IMG/VR virus record: IMGVR_UViG_3300032516_000168
Location: 1 to 26,484 of that record
Source of the DNA: a virus
DNA length: 26,484 bases
Reading direction: 5' to 3' (one strand)
The notes beneath the pieces are model-generated. The model was not told the DNA's origin. It worked only from the letters and a program-made list of their open reading frames with translations, and made no database searches. A program made the translations under genes and the position numbers. Below, one piece after another: positions 8,005 to 15,008 of this stretch (positions are counted from its first letter, which is position 1; each line of letters starts with the position of its first letter).

Positions 8005-8535
8005 TTATCCTCCCATTTCTTCATCTAACATTCTTAGAGCTATCTTATCATCTCCAAAAGTGTTAAGCTTATCTAACCAGGTCTGAGTTTTATCATGTTC
8101 CTCCACCTGTTCTTTCAAATAACGCATACAAAGTTCATATAACATATGATCACCTTCCTTTAAAGCACCACTAGCCATCACCTTGATTTGCTTAGTAACT
8201 ACTATTTCATGATCATAAGAAGCTCTAATAATTGCGGGCAAACCTTCAAAAGTAGTAGGTTGAACAGCAAGAACGGGTGTAGACGGAGTAACACCCATGG
8301 CCAACAAGTACTCACGAGCCCAATCTGAATGAGTCATTTCCTCATCAGCATATTTTTTCCACAACTTTGCGGCGCCCGTATATCCTTCATTATTTAACCA
8401 CATTGACATGGATAAGTAAAGGCGTGAAGATTCTTCTTCTTGTTGGATACGATATTGTAAGTTCTTAATACAATGGTCATCAATCATTGGATTGTGAGTC
8501 TTTTTGTACGGTCTTTTTAAAAAATCTGTTGCCAT
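8005..8535 (-). CDS. Ferritin (bacterial non-haem FtnA-like) with intact ferroxidase centre
   Basis: 176 aa, close to the ~165 aa of bacterial ferritins, with an N-terminal extension of ~17 basic residues. The four-helix bundle pattern is complete. Against E. coli FtnA the di-iron ligands can be placed one by one: E33 (E17), E66 and H69 in DEEMTH (E50, H53), E110 in YDHE (E94), Q143 and E146 in KEQVEEH (Q127, E130). All are present, so iron oxidation and storage is expected. It is therefore neither a decayed copy nor a Dps, which would carry a different inter-subunit site. The gene lies 2 bases after the stop of the connector-like gene and just before the 453-aa virion gene, inside the structural block. 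Estimated GC (~40%, by eye) is a little above its neighbours, which may mean separate acquisition. Whether the protein is packaged, part of the virion, or acts in the infected cell cannot be told. Confidence 0.9.
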   Translation of the reverse strand: MATDFLKRPYKKTHNPMIDDHCIKNLQYRIQQEEESSRLYLSMSMWLNNEGYTGAAKLWKKYADEEMTHSDWAREYLLAMGVTPSTPVLAVQPTTFEGLPAIIRASYDHEIVVTKQIKVMASGALKEGDHMLYELCMRYLKEQVEEHDKTQTWLDKLNTFGDDKIALRMLDEEMGG

Positions 8536-8537
8536 AA

Positions 8538-9239
8538 CTAGTTATTATTTTCTACTGCCTGAGTTGCTCTTTGTACTTGATTCATCGATTCTATATCTCC
8601 TGCTAAAATCTTAACAGCTTCATCTATAAAGACTTCTACTAGATCATCTTTAAATTCTGAATCTACAGTCGTAGTAGAAAGTACTCCAGTATATGGATTA
8701 ACTATTCCTGCTATTTGGATTCTTGTAGGTTGTTTATAATAAGTAAGCTGAGGATTAACTACCTCAAACTCACCATTAGTATAGATCTGGATCTTATTAG
8801 TCTTTTGTGTACAGAAAGTCTCTGCCCACTCAAAACTAGGTTTCTTATTCTTATCTCTTAATAAAATATCTACATTGGCTTCTTCTGCTAAATAAATAAC
8901 TAAAGGCCGAGCATCAGGACAACAATCATTCTTTCCAGAAGCGGATAGTCTTTTCCACTGTAAATAATCAGCAGGTCTATCTATCTCATAGAAGGTCTCT
9001 CTATTTACAGGTAAAAGATTAGTGATTGTAAGTAATACTTCTAAATCATCTACGCGACGATTAGATTGTTCATCACCTTCTTTTACTACATTTAACCCAT
9101 GAAGATTTCTTCGACACCAGTCTACCTGGCCCTTATTAAAAGCCTCAACAATCTGCCATGACTCGATATTATCGTAATCATTTGACGACAACTTATTGAT
9201 TCGTTCTTTAACTTTAATAAGAATAGTAGTGTTAAGCAT
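8538..9239 (-). CDS. Putative head-tail connector/adaptor protein
   Basis: 233 aa. The N-terminal ~85 residues are helical, with ERINKLSSNDYDNIESWQI, EAFNKGQVDWCRRNLHGLN and a DDLEVLLT segment. The central and C-terminal parts are mixed alpha/beta: LPVNRETFYEIDRPADYLQW, the Cys pair DCCPDARP, then TYYKQPTRIQIAG. The last helix (DLVEVFIDEAVKILAGD) is amphipathic. The E-x-F-N-K-x-Q-x-x-W-x-R-R pattern resembles connector/stabilisation proteins of crAss-like and related Bacteroidota phages; that is recollection, not an alignment. Its place after the head genes fits an adaptor or ring role. The ATG shares one base with the stop of the next small gene (TAATG). It ends with TAG just before the ferritin gene. 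Confidence 0.62.
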   Translation of the reverse strand: MLNTTILIKVKERINKLSSNDYDNIESWQIVEAFNKGQVDWCRRNLHGLNVVKEGDEQSNRRVDDLEVLLTITNLLPVNRETFYEIDRPADYLQWKRLSASGKNDCCPDARPLVIYLAEEANVDILLRDKNKKPSFEWAETFCTQKTNKIQIYTNGEFEVVNPQLTYYKQPTRIQIAGIVNPYTGVLSTTTVDSEFKDDLVEVFIDEAVKILAGDIESMNQVQRATQAVENNN

Positions 9240-9436
9240 TATTTGTTACTCTTACCAATGTTTTTAATGTCAGGTACTGTACTAGGTAATAAGTTAAGAT
9301 CGAATAGACTAGTAATCTCTACACGATTTTTTTCTTTCATATCATTGAAAGCTTTCATGATGTCATTATTCTTTACATCTTGATTTTTACTTGGAGTTGC
9401 TGGTAAAGCGTACCCACTGTTTTTATTATTTGCCAT
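9239..9436 (-). CDS. Small hypothetical head-region protein
   Basis: 65 aa, mostly polar and basic (KNSGYALPATPSKNQDVKNN, FNDMKEKNRVEITSLFDLNLLP). It probably has one central helix and disordered ends. It is coupled to the connector-like gene by TAATG and follows the 47-aa gene by one base. Its place in a series of five tiny genes between the 341-aa gene and the connector suggests a minor head component. No recognised family. Confidence 0.6.
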   Translation of the reverse strand: MANNKNSGYALPATPSKNQDVKNNDIMKAFNDMKEKNRVEITSLFDLNLLPSTVPDIKNIGKSNK

Positions 9437-9437
9437 A

Positions 9438-9581
9438 TTATTTATTTTTAGCCATTGCTTTGAAAGTACGAGCTAATGCCTTACGCTTAGGCGTACAGGT
9501 AGCTTTTGTCATAGGAGTGCAGAAACCCTTGTGTTTAGGATTAACTGCTCCTTTTATCCAATCTTTTTTTGCCTTTGCCAT
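9438..9581 (-). CDS. Very small Lys-rich protein with a TPMTKATCTPKRKALA motif
   Basis: 47 aa. It runs from ATG at 9579-9581 to TAA at 9438-9440, two bases after the 129-aa gene stop and one base before the next ATG. The sequence has a KDWIKGAVNP start, then FCTPMTKATCTPKRKALARTFK and a basic end. I recall similar CTPMTK-CTP-RRKALA small proteins in many uncultured phages, without a known function. About one residue in four is Lys or Arg, so binding to packaged DNA or to an acidic scaffold is plausible. The tight spacing on both sides supports it as a real gene despite its size. Confidence 0.68.
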   Translation of the reverse strand: MAKAKKDWIKGAVNPKHKGFCTPMTKATCTPKRKALARTFKAMAKNK

Positions 9582-9583
9582 AA

Positions 9584-9973
9584 TTACTTCTTTTTAGATT
9601 TTGAGGCACCACCTTTTTTAAAGTATGTAGCTATTGTTGCACTACTGCTAGGTTTAGAAGGACTAATATCTTTTCTCTTTATACTTACAGTCTTGTTTTT
9701 TTGAGGAGCTACTGTTATATTCTTAGTCGTAGTAGAAGTAGAATCTTTCTTTACGGGACCTCCTGTCTGTTTCTTAGCTACAGTAATTCTTACAGATCCT
9801 ACTCTAGCTGTATCTTTACCTACAGGTGCATTTACTTTAACTACATCCATGTTCATGGCATCCATTCTAGCTTTAGTCTTTGCAGCGGCTGCTTTATATA
9901 AAGAGTCTCTTCGCGCTTCTTTAGCTTGACCAGGACTCATACCACCTGTTTGTTTCTTTGCTAACTTTTTCAT
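9584..9973 (-). CDS. Lys-rich low-complexity protein with KKQTGG repeats
   Basis: 129 aa from ATG 9971-9973, one base after the upstream TAG. An in-frame GTG 18 bases further up would overlap that gene and is not preferred. The motif AKKQTGG appears twice (residues ~5-11 and ~66-72). The chain is strongly basic, low in hydrophobic residues and ends in YFKKGGASKSKKK, so it is probably disordered. An Ala-rich helix (QAKEARRDSLYKAAAAKTKARMD, taken as ~17-39) may be the only ordered part. The likely role is a minor head protein or DNA-binding internal protein; that is inferred from composition and from the neighbouring 47-, 53- and 55-aa basic genes. Confidence 0.65.
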   Translation of the reverse strand: MKKLAKKQTGGMSPGQAKEARRDSLYKAAAAKTKARMDAMNMDVVKVNAPVGKDTARVGSVRITVAKKQTGGPVKKDSTSTTTKNITVAPQKNKTVSIKRKDISPSKPSSSATIATYFKKGGASKSKKK

Positions 9974-9974
9974 A

Positions 9975-10142
9975 CTAACAAGCTTTACCACCCATCTTCT
10001 TAGATGGAATAGCGCCTTTTGGAGCTGTACTCTTAGGTCCTGTAAATTTTACAGAAGCACTCTTTGAAACTACGGCGGCCTTATTAAGTTTTTTATTACC
10101 TGTTGGTTTTGTAACCATCTTAGCTTTGATATTTTTTGCCAT
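9975..10142 (-). CDS. Very small Lys-rich protein (55 aa)
   Basis: 55 aa from ATG 10140-10142 to TAG 9975-9977. It is basic and Gly/Pro-containing (MAKNIKAKMVTKPTGNKKLNK, read as two halves around VTKPTG, ending SKKMGGKAC). The VTKPTG/VTKPGG element is shared with the 53-aa protein next to it, suggesting tandem duplication and divergence of a small gene. It lies 3 bases after that gene and 1 base before the 129-aa gene. No function known; a DNA- or capsid-associated minor protein is likely. Confidence 0.6.
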   Translation of the reverse strand: MAKNIKAKMVTKPTGNKKLNKAAVVSKSASVKFTGPKSTAPKGAIPSKKMGGKAC

Positions 10143-10145
10143 AGC

Positions 10146-10307
10146 TTATTTTTTTAATTTACCAGTTGGTACATCACAAGCAGCTTTGTTAAAGCCACCC
10201 GTGTACTTGGTGGGGTTAGTACAAACAGTTACTTCTTTATTGGTTCCGCCAACGCGTCCTCCTGGTTTTGTAACCACTGTAGGAAATGTATTTAATGTTT
10301 TTGCCAT
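10146..10307 (-). CDS. Very small basic protein (53 aa)
   Basis: 53 aa from ATG 10305-10307 to TAA 10146-10148. It contains TVVTKPGGRVGGTNKE, then two single Cys (VTVCTNP, KAACDVP) and ends GKLKK. It follows the 341-aa gene by 26 bases and precedes the 55-aa gene by 3 bases. The shared MAK start and VTKP-GG element link it to its neighbour. It is part of a chain of tiny head-region genes; biochemical role unknown. Confidence 0.6.
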   Translation of the reverse strand: MAKTLNTFPTVVTKPGGRVGGTNKEVTVCTNPTKYTGGFNKAACDVPTGKLKK

Positions 10308-10333
10308 GATATATTAGTTTTAAGATTTATAAA

Positions 10334-11359
10334 TTATTGTAACCAGTACTTATCTACTTTCTTTTGAAGATCTATTAAGATAGCTTCTTGTAAAGGATTC
10401 TTCAAGAACTCTAAACAATCTGAAGGATTTCTACCCATCATAGTGCTTGTATCTAAGTGATAGATAAAGCCGTCTGCTTTTGGATGAATGAACTTATAGA
10501 AAGTAGAATCTTTGATAAGAGCTTTAATCTTAAGAGTCTCCATATCCATAGCGCAAGCATCTAAGAAAGATTGAGCAGCACGTTTGATATTAGTTTCTAC
10601 ACCTTGGCCTGTAATATATTTATCCATGTTATCATAAATAACATCATTAGGTGTAGACTTTTTATATTGTACACTATTACCATCTACTACTTTAGCCACT
10701 AACATAAGTTTATTCTGATTCTTATCAAATAACTTAGTAAGTTCTGAGATAGCTTTATTACGTAATTTACTAACTTCTGTTTTAGTAGAAATAGTATCTA
10801 CGTATTTGTCTAGATAGAATTTTGGAGCAACCGCTCTACTACGAGCATCTTCATAACTTTTACCTACTAATGAAAAGCCACCTGCTTCTATAGCGTAGAT
10901 CTTGATTAAATCGTAAGGATCTTTATTAGGATCTAAAGCTAATGCTTGATTAGTACATCTAAGACTTATCTTTCCCCAGAATTCATCATTATCTGGACGT
11001 AAAAGTTTTACCTTATTCCAGAATTCAGGATCATCTTCTTTTATAATATTACCTGCTAATTCTTTTTCAAGCTGACATACTGTTTTTCTGATGTCTTTAA
11101 TTCTAGCATCCCTCATCAAAGGATCTGATAAGTTCTTTACTTCTGGAGCAAACTCATTTAATCCTGTGATATATCTACGAACACCATTACGCTCAATAAG
11201 CGCTAGTTGTTCTTCATGAGCTATACCGTCGAATAAAGCTATTCCGTATTTTTCTAATCCCATATTACTCTGATTTCTATCAAAGTATGGCTTAATAGAG
11301 ATAGTCCCACTCTTGGGACCATCTGTTACTGTTTCTACTATTGTTACATTGTTACTCAT
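10334..11359 (-). CDS. Conserved-type phage protein (341 aa), probable virion/head component
   Basis: 341 aa, largely alpha-helical and soluble, with no signal or membrane segment. Visible blocks: SGTISIKPYFDRNQSNMGLE near the start, FDGIAHEEQLALIERNGV, TGLNEFAPEVK, a helical KIYAIEAGGFS region around residue 155, then PKFYLDKYVDTISTKTEV and SELTKLFDKNQNKLMLVAK. From memory this arrangement is common in uncultured Bacteroidota-type phages downstream of the capsid gene, with no function known to me. The gene has its own -7 box (11389-11396) and a tandem AAACCAAC leader, so it seems to be transcribed apart from the capsid gene. A capsid-internal or assembly role is inferred from position. Confidence 0.72.
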   Translation of the reverse strand: MSNNVTIVETVTDGPKSGTISIKPYFDRNQSNMGLEKYGIALFDGIAHEEQLALIERNGVRRYITGLNEFAPEVKNLSDPLMRDARIKDIRKTVCQLEKELAGNIIKEDDPEFWNKVKLLRPDNDEFWGKISLRCTNQALALDPNKDPYDLIKIYAIEAGGFSLVGKSYEDARSRAVAPKFYLDKYVDTISTKTEVSKLRNKAISELTKLFDKNQNKLMLVAKVVDGNSVQYKKSTPNDVIYDNMDKYITGQGVETNIKRAAQSFLDACAMDMETLKIKALIKDSTFYKFIHPKADGFIYHLDTSTMMGRNPSDCLEFLKNPLQEAILIDLQKKVDKYWLQ

Positions 11360-11364
11360 TATAT

Positions 11365-11385
11365 GTTGGTTTATTGGGTTGGTTT
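11365..11385 (-). promoter_or_regulatory. Tandem AAACCAAC leader motif upstream of the 341-aa gene
   Basis: On the minus strand AAACCAAC occurs twice with a 13-base period, the second copy ending 5 bases before the ATG. It lies just downstream of the TATCTTTG -7 box, so it is at or within the start of the predicted mRNA. The same octamer precedes four other genes here. Confidence 0.45.
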
Positions 11386-11388
11386 ATG

Positions 11389-11396
11389 CAAAGATA
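11389..11396 (-). promoter_or_regulatory. Bacteroidota-type -7 box for the 341-aa gene
   Basis: TATCTTTG on the minus strand is an exact TAnnTTTG match in the gap between the 174-aa and 341-aa genes. Predicted transcription would begin about 7 bases downstream and leave a leader of ~24 bases. A -33 TTG is not evident, because that stretch overlaps the end of the upstream gene. Confidence 0.5.
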
Positions 11397-11402
11397 GTAA
11401 TA

Positions 11403-11927
11403 TTATCCTTCTACATTAGTAGTTAATAATACTATTTCTATAGTAGTGTTATTAAAAAGATCGAAAGCAGCTACTCCTGCATTATAAGTCTTAATAACAT
11501 ATACAAAATTACTGATCTTTTCTACTGTAGCTAACGAAGTAGGAAGTAAGAAATTATATACATTAACGTATGATCCGTAATAAGTAGTATTAGGGCTAGG
11601 TGTGATAACTAAATCGTAAGTACCAGGAGCTGCATTAGCTGTTAAAGCTGCTGTACTTTTACAACTGTATGCACAAGCATTTAAACAAGTAGGACAACCG
11701 CTTCCGCCACCTTGGCAGGTACATTGTACAGTAGCTACAGATAATGCTAATCCTGGAAGATCTGAAACAGATATTACAATAGACTCTTTAGAGTTATTAC
11801 CTGAAAGATTAAGTTGTGAAATAAGATTATTTACATCATTGATGGTAGCTAATCTATTGTCTCCAATAAAGGGTCCAGTAAAAGTAAAAAATTTACGAAG
11901 AACTCCGGGTATGATTTTATTAAACAT
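11403..11927 (-). CDS. Cys-rich capsid-auxiliary or head-fibre-like protein
   Basis: 174 aa, first gene after the capsid gene and its hairpins. The N-terminus is a hydrophobic/basic helix (KIIPGVLRKFFTFTGPFIGD), then RLATINDVNNLISQLNL, a pattern often seen at the capsid-anchoring end of fibre proteins. A Cys cluster follows (CTCQGGGSGCPTCLNACAYSCK region, about residues 69-90). The last ~85 residues are beta-rich (APGTYDLVITPSPN, FVYVIKTYN, TTIEIVLLTT) and could form a small surface domain. Position right behind the major capsid protein favours a decoration protein or head fibre; this is inference. The Cys cluster may bind zinc or form disulfides. Confidence 0.6.
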   Translation of the reverse strand: MFNKIIPGVLRKFFTFTGPFIGDNRLATINDVNNLISQLNLSGNNSKESIVISVSDLPGLALSVATVQCTCQGGGSGCPTCLNACAYSCKSTAALTANAAPGTYDLVITPSPNTTYYGSYVNVYNFLLPTSLATVEKISNFVYVIKTYNAGVAAFDLFNNTTIEIVLLTTNVEG

Positions 11928-11950
11928 TGTATGATATATTAATTGTTAGA

Positions 11951-11993
11951 CCTCTGCCGAAGTTACGAGCTCCGAATTGACGCATCGCAGAGG
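11951..11993 (-). other. Stem-loop A in the capsid-gene 3' region
   Basis: A 7-bp perfect stem (CCTCTGC / GCAGAGG) closes a 29-base loop that contains the palindrome GAGCTC and is richer in CG than its surroundings. It lies 11 bases after stem-loop B in the transcript and before the 174-aa gene. There is no T-run, so it is not a classical terminator. Confidence 0.55.
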
Positions 11994-11997
11994 GAAG

Positions 11998-12048
11998 GTA
12001 TCTGTTTGTGAGAGGGGTGATATGAAAACCCCTCTCCAGATACAAACA
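11998..12048 (-). other. Stem-loop B directly after the capsid stop codon, with two alternative outer stems
   Basis: An 8-bp perfect core, GAGAGGGG / CCCCTCTC (12010-12017 with 12029-12036), has an 11-base loop. Outside it, either TGTTTGT/ACAAACA (12003-12009 with 12042-12048) or GTATCTG/CAGATAC (11998-12004 with 12037-12043) can extend the stem with a 5-base bulge on one side. The two extensions exclude each other. No U-tract follows, so I favour an mRNA-stability, processing or attenuation element over an intrinsic terminator. Confidence 0.7.
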
Positions 12049-13674
12049 TTAGAAGCTTCCTCCTGTAATAGGATTACGCATCACAATCTTCAGAACTTTG
12101 GTTGGATCTTTTACCCAGATTGCAGGCATTGTCTGACTCATCATCACACGATATCCATTAAACTGACCACTAGATTGGAAACCTTGGGTACGACCCATGT
12201 AATCCATAGTACCATTTTGATACCACCATTTAAGTTGATTATCCCAAGATAACTTCAACAAGAAGATGTTATCATTACCTGTATCAGTGATATCAAAAAT
12301 CACGAAGCTGTATGAGCTTAATGGATTTCCATCAATGATTGGATTCTCGATATCATTAGTATGTAAGTTATCGAAAGCTGGATTTAATACAAACTTAACG
12401 TTAGCTAAGAAAGGAATAACGTAGCTAGTGAAAGCAAATCCGTAATTCAAATCCATACCTTGACCAGTGATTGCTCCGATACCATTGTTGCTAGCTGCTT
12501 GAATAACTAAACCTGAGTTTACTGCTTCACGCTTGATAGCCTCGTTAACTAAACGCATTCCACCCATTCCGGTTTGTACGATTAATTGACGCTTAGGATC
12601 TGGACCTTGGAATTCCACACGACCTGCGTAGAAGTTATAGATCTCACCACGGAATAATTCTAAAGAGAAAGTTGCTTTGTTATATACACGCTTGAATGAG
12701 TTGTCTAATTGTTTCCAAAGACCAACTGATAAACGCATATCATCTGGACCATCTTGTTTAAGACGACCACCATGTCCCCACATTAAGTAACTTTCGATAT
12801 CCGTAGAAATCTTAGTTAAGTGAGCTGCTTCCATAGTAGTTAAGAAAGTACGAGTTAAAGTACCATTTCCTACTGCGCGCTTTAAATAATCTTTACCCAT
12901 CTTAGATGCAATATCTTCGATTTTAGAGATAGACGGATCTAAACTCTTATCAAAGTTACGCCAGATCTCAGTTACAGGAACAGTACCATCTGCATGCATA
13001 CCACCTTTTAACATTAAATCTGCACGAGACGAAATAGAGTAATGAACGTGAGCTTCTGCACCTCCTACGAAGTTATAGAATTCACGGAAACCTGCTTTAG
13101 TTTGGATATCAGAGAATCTCTCGCCGTATTCACCACGAGCAGAACCTTTTCTAAATACCTTAGTTTGAGGAGATAAGTATTTGTTCTCTAGGAACTTATA
13201 GTTATCGTTATTTACTAATTGTACAGTGTAGATGAAAGCATCACCCAAAGGTAAGATATCATCAGCTGTGATGTACATCTCAGCTCCATTGTACTTGTCA
13301 AAAGTGATGATATCACCATGACCAAACTCGCGTTTGTTAATCTTGATTTTGAAAGTTGTACCGTCAACACCTTTAGCTAAGTTAGCTGGCTCGATATCTT
13401 CGATGATATAAGCTAAGTCTTGGGATACTGGTGTTTGCCATTTATACTCACCACGAGCGTTATCCACCATGATAACGTTTTTACCACCAAATGAAGATAG
13501 TTGATAAAGAGGCATTTCAACCTTCTGAGTCATTGCCCAGATGTCTACTGGACCTAAGTCCATAGGTTCTGCATCTTTTAACATGTTCACTAAGTGGTAT
13601 GAGTCTACGTGAGAACTAGCATTGTAGTTCGTATCACGCAAGAACATACCATTGTTTAATACTGGAGTTGCCAT
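12049..13674 (-). CDS. Major capsid protein (HK97-fold expected)
   Basis: 541 aa. It is identified mainly by position, size and expression signature. It follows TerL, portal and an acidic scaffold-like gene in the canonical order. It has a long helical/beta mixed chain with EYGERFSDIQTKAGFREFYNF, a region FSLELFRGEIYNFYAGRVEF, and a C-terminal beta-rich end (TKVLKIVMRNPITGGSF). Arg codons are mostly CGT, unlike most neighbours, as expected for the most abundant virion protein. The leader is A-rich (AAAAAAACAAGAAAA before ATG) without Shine-Dalgarno. It is expected to form the hexamers and pentamers of the head. I saw no N-terminal pro-domain typical of self-scaffolding MCPs, consistent with a separate scaffold. 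Tandem hairpins follow the stop. Confidence 0.85.
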   Translation of the reverse strand: MATPVLNNGMFLRDTNYNASSHVDSYHLVNMLKDAEPMDLGPVDIWAMTQKVEMPLYQLSSFGGKNVIMVDNARGEYKWQTPVSQDLAYIIEDIEPANLAKGVDGTTFKIKINKREFGHGDIITFDKYNGAEMYITADDILPLGDAFIYTVQLVNNDNYKFLENKYLSPQTKVFRKGSARGEYGERFSDIQTKAGFREFYNFVGGAEAHVHYSISSRADLMLKGGMHADGTVPVTEIWRNFDKSLDPSISKIEDIASKMGKDYLKRAVGNGTLTRTFLTTMEAAHLTKISTDIESYLMWGHGGRLKQDGPDDMRLSVGLWKQLDNSFKRVYNKATFSLELFRGEIYNFYAGRVEFQGPDPKRQLIVQTGMGGMRLVNEAIKREAVNSGLVIQAASNNGIGAITGQGMDLNYGFAFTSYVIPFLANVKFVLNPAFDNLHTNDIENPIIDGNPLSSYSFVIFDITDTGNDNIFLLKLSWDNQLKWWYQNGTMDYMGRTQGFQSSGQFNGYRVMMSQTMPAIWVKDPTKVLKIVMRNPITGGSF

Positions 13675-13717
13675 TTTTCTTGTTTTTTTATGTTTATATT
13701 ATTAATTAATTATATTA

Positions 13718-15007
13718 TTATCTTTTAAAGAATCCTGCGGGTCTTGCTAAACCTGTAGTCTTCTTACCTGTACCTCTTTGCTCATTTTCATCTACTCCAT
13801 TTCCTGAAGAGGTATTCTTATTAGCTTCTTCTGTTTTAAGTTTTCTAACAGTATCTGCTGTAACTTCTTTTTTAGTAGTCTCTCTAACTTTAGCTTTGTA
13901 TCCCTCGGGATCTGCTAATAACCAAAGAGCTTCTGCAATACGACCATGATCAGGCTCAATCCATTGATACTTTTCTAGTAAGTGACCTAACATGTTAGTT
14001 TTGGCGCCTTGTCTAGAAGTATAAGCGGGATTAATTAATCCGGCATATAACATACTTTGAGATTTCTTATCAAGCTTAATACCATTGATATTATCAGAAT
14101 CTAATACTTTATATACATCTTCTGTATAAGCTTTAGTCTGAGCTTGATACTGTCTCATTGCTCCTTCTTGTTGTTTAAGAATCCTATCACGCTCTTGCTC
14201 TTTAAGAGCTGTAAGTTTAGGTTGGAAGTTATTAAACTTCTTCTCTAATAGATCCTGATCTTTCCACTCATTAAGTTGTTCCTGGATTTCATCAGCAGTA
14301 CCAAATTGAGTAGCTGTAAGATAGTTCCTAATAACCATTTCTTGAGAGGCTTCAGACTTACCATCTACTTCGTAGACTTCTCTTACATCGGCTAGTTTTT
14401 TAAATAAGCCTTTTAGATCTTGTCCACCATTAGCTACGTAACTTGCAGCGAATTGTAGTTCTTCTGGTAAGTTATCAAAAAACGCAGTAGAAAGATCCTT
14501 CTGCATCTTTTCTTCTTTAGCTTTATTATTCTCCTTATAAAGATCTTCAAAGTCTTTTAAGGTATACTTGTCTATAGGAGTATCTCCTTCAAAAGCTGTA
14601 AGTAAACCTTCTTCAATAAGTTTAGTAGTAAGTTCTACTATACCTGTTGCTCGTCCACCTTTTTTATTAGGATCTGGTGTACCACCTTCATCCTCTTCGC
14701 CTTCTTTCTTACCCAGATTATCTAGTAAGTCTGCACCAGCTTGAGTAGATGCTGGAGTAGGATTAGCAGCTGCAGCTTTTGCGGCTTCGGCAGCTTTCTT
14801 CTTTTCAGGATCTGCTTCATCTCCTTCTCCTTCATCAGGATCGGGATTGTCAAGGAACGTCATGTCCATTTTTTTATTCGAGAAGATGGACGGCTTCTCT
14901 GGTTTCTTTGTGCCGTCAGGAAGAAGAGCTACGTCTGCTCCTGGTTGGGCTAACAGAGTGTTGATATCGATATCAGCCTCTGCTACTGTTGTTTGGGTAT
15001 TACTCAT
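13718..15007 (-). CDS. Capsid scaffold-like protein, acidic and helical
   Basis: 429 aa between portal and major capsid genes. Residues ~50-120 are very acidic and Ala/Pro/Gly-rich, probably disordered (DNPDPDEGEGDEADPEKKKA). A helical section follows with many charged residues (EEKMQKDLSTAFFDNLPEEL, LTALKEQERDRILKQQEGAM). The C-terminus is a short basic patch (GLARPAGFFKR). Acidic disordered segment, long helices and a basic C-terminal capsid-binding tip are the usual layout of phage scaffolds, which line the procapsid and leave before packaging. Position supports this. The gene has its own -7 box (15056-15063) and a tandem AAACCAAC leader. An alternative is a permanent internal head protein. 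Confidence 0.7.
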   Translation of the reverse strand: MSNTQTTVAEADIDINTLLAQPGADVALLPDGTKKPEKPSIFSNKKMDMTFLDNPDPDEGEGDEADPEKKKAAEAAKAAAANPTPASTQAGADLLDNLGKKEGEEDEGGTPDPNKKGGRATGIVELTTKLIEEGLLTAFEGDTPIDKYTLKDFEDLYKENNKAKEEKMQKDLSTAFFDNLPEELQFAASYVANGGQDLKGLFKKLADVREVYEVDGKSEASQEMVIRNYLTATQFGTADEIQEQLNEWKDQDLLEKKFNNFQPKLTALKEQERDRILKQQEGAMRQYQAQTKAYTEDVYKVLDSDNINGIKLDKKSQSMLYAGLINPAYTSRQGAKTNMLGHLLEKYQWIEPDHGRIAEALWLLADPEGYKAKVRETTKKEVTADTVRKLKTEEANKNTSSGNGVDENEQRGTGKKTTGLARPAGFFKR

Positions 15008-15008
15008 A

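Noticed and set aside
8005-8535. Dps rather than ferritin
   Set aside because: The di-iron ligands fall within one four-helix bundle at FtnA positions, whereas Dps places its site between subunits with a different motif set.
9391-10317. Plus-strand open frames (for example near 9391-9597, 9701-9901 and 10126-10317)
   Set aside because: They mirror minus-strand genes that have clear protein character and tight spacing. The plus-strand translations are hydrophobic/Cys-Ser-rich antisense products of Lys-rich genes.
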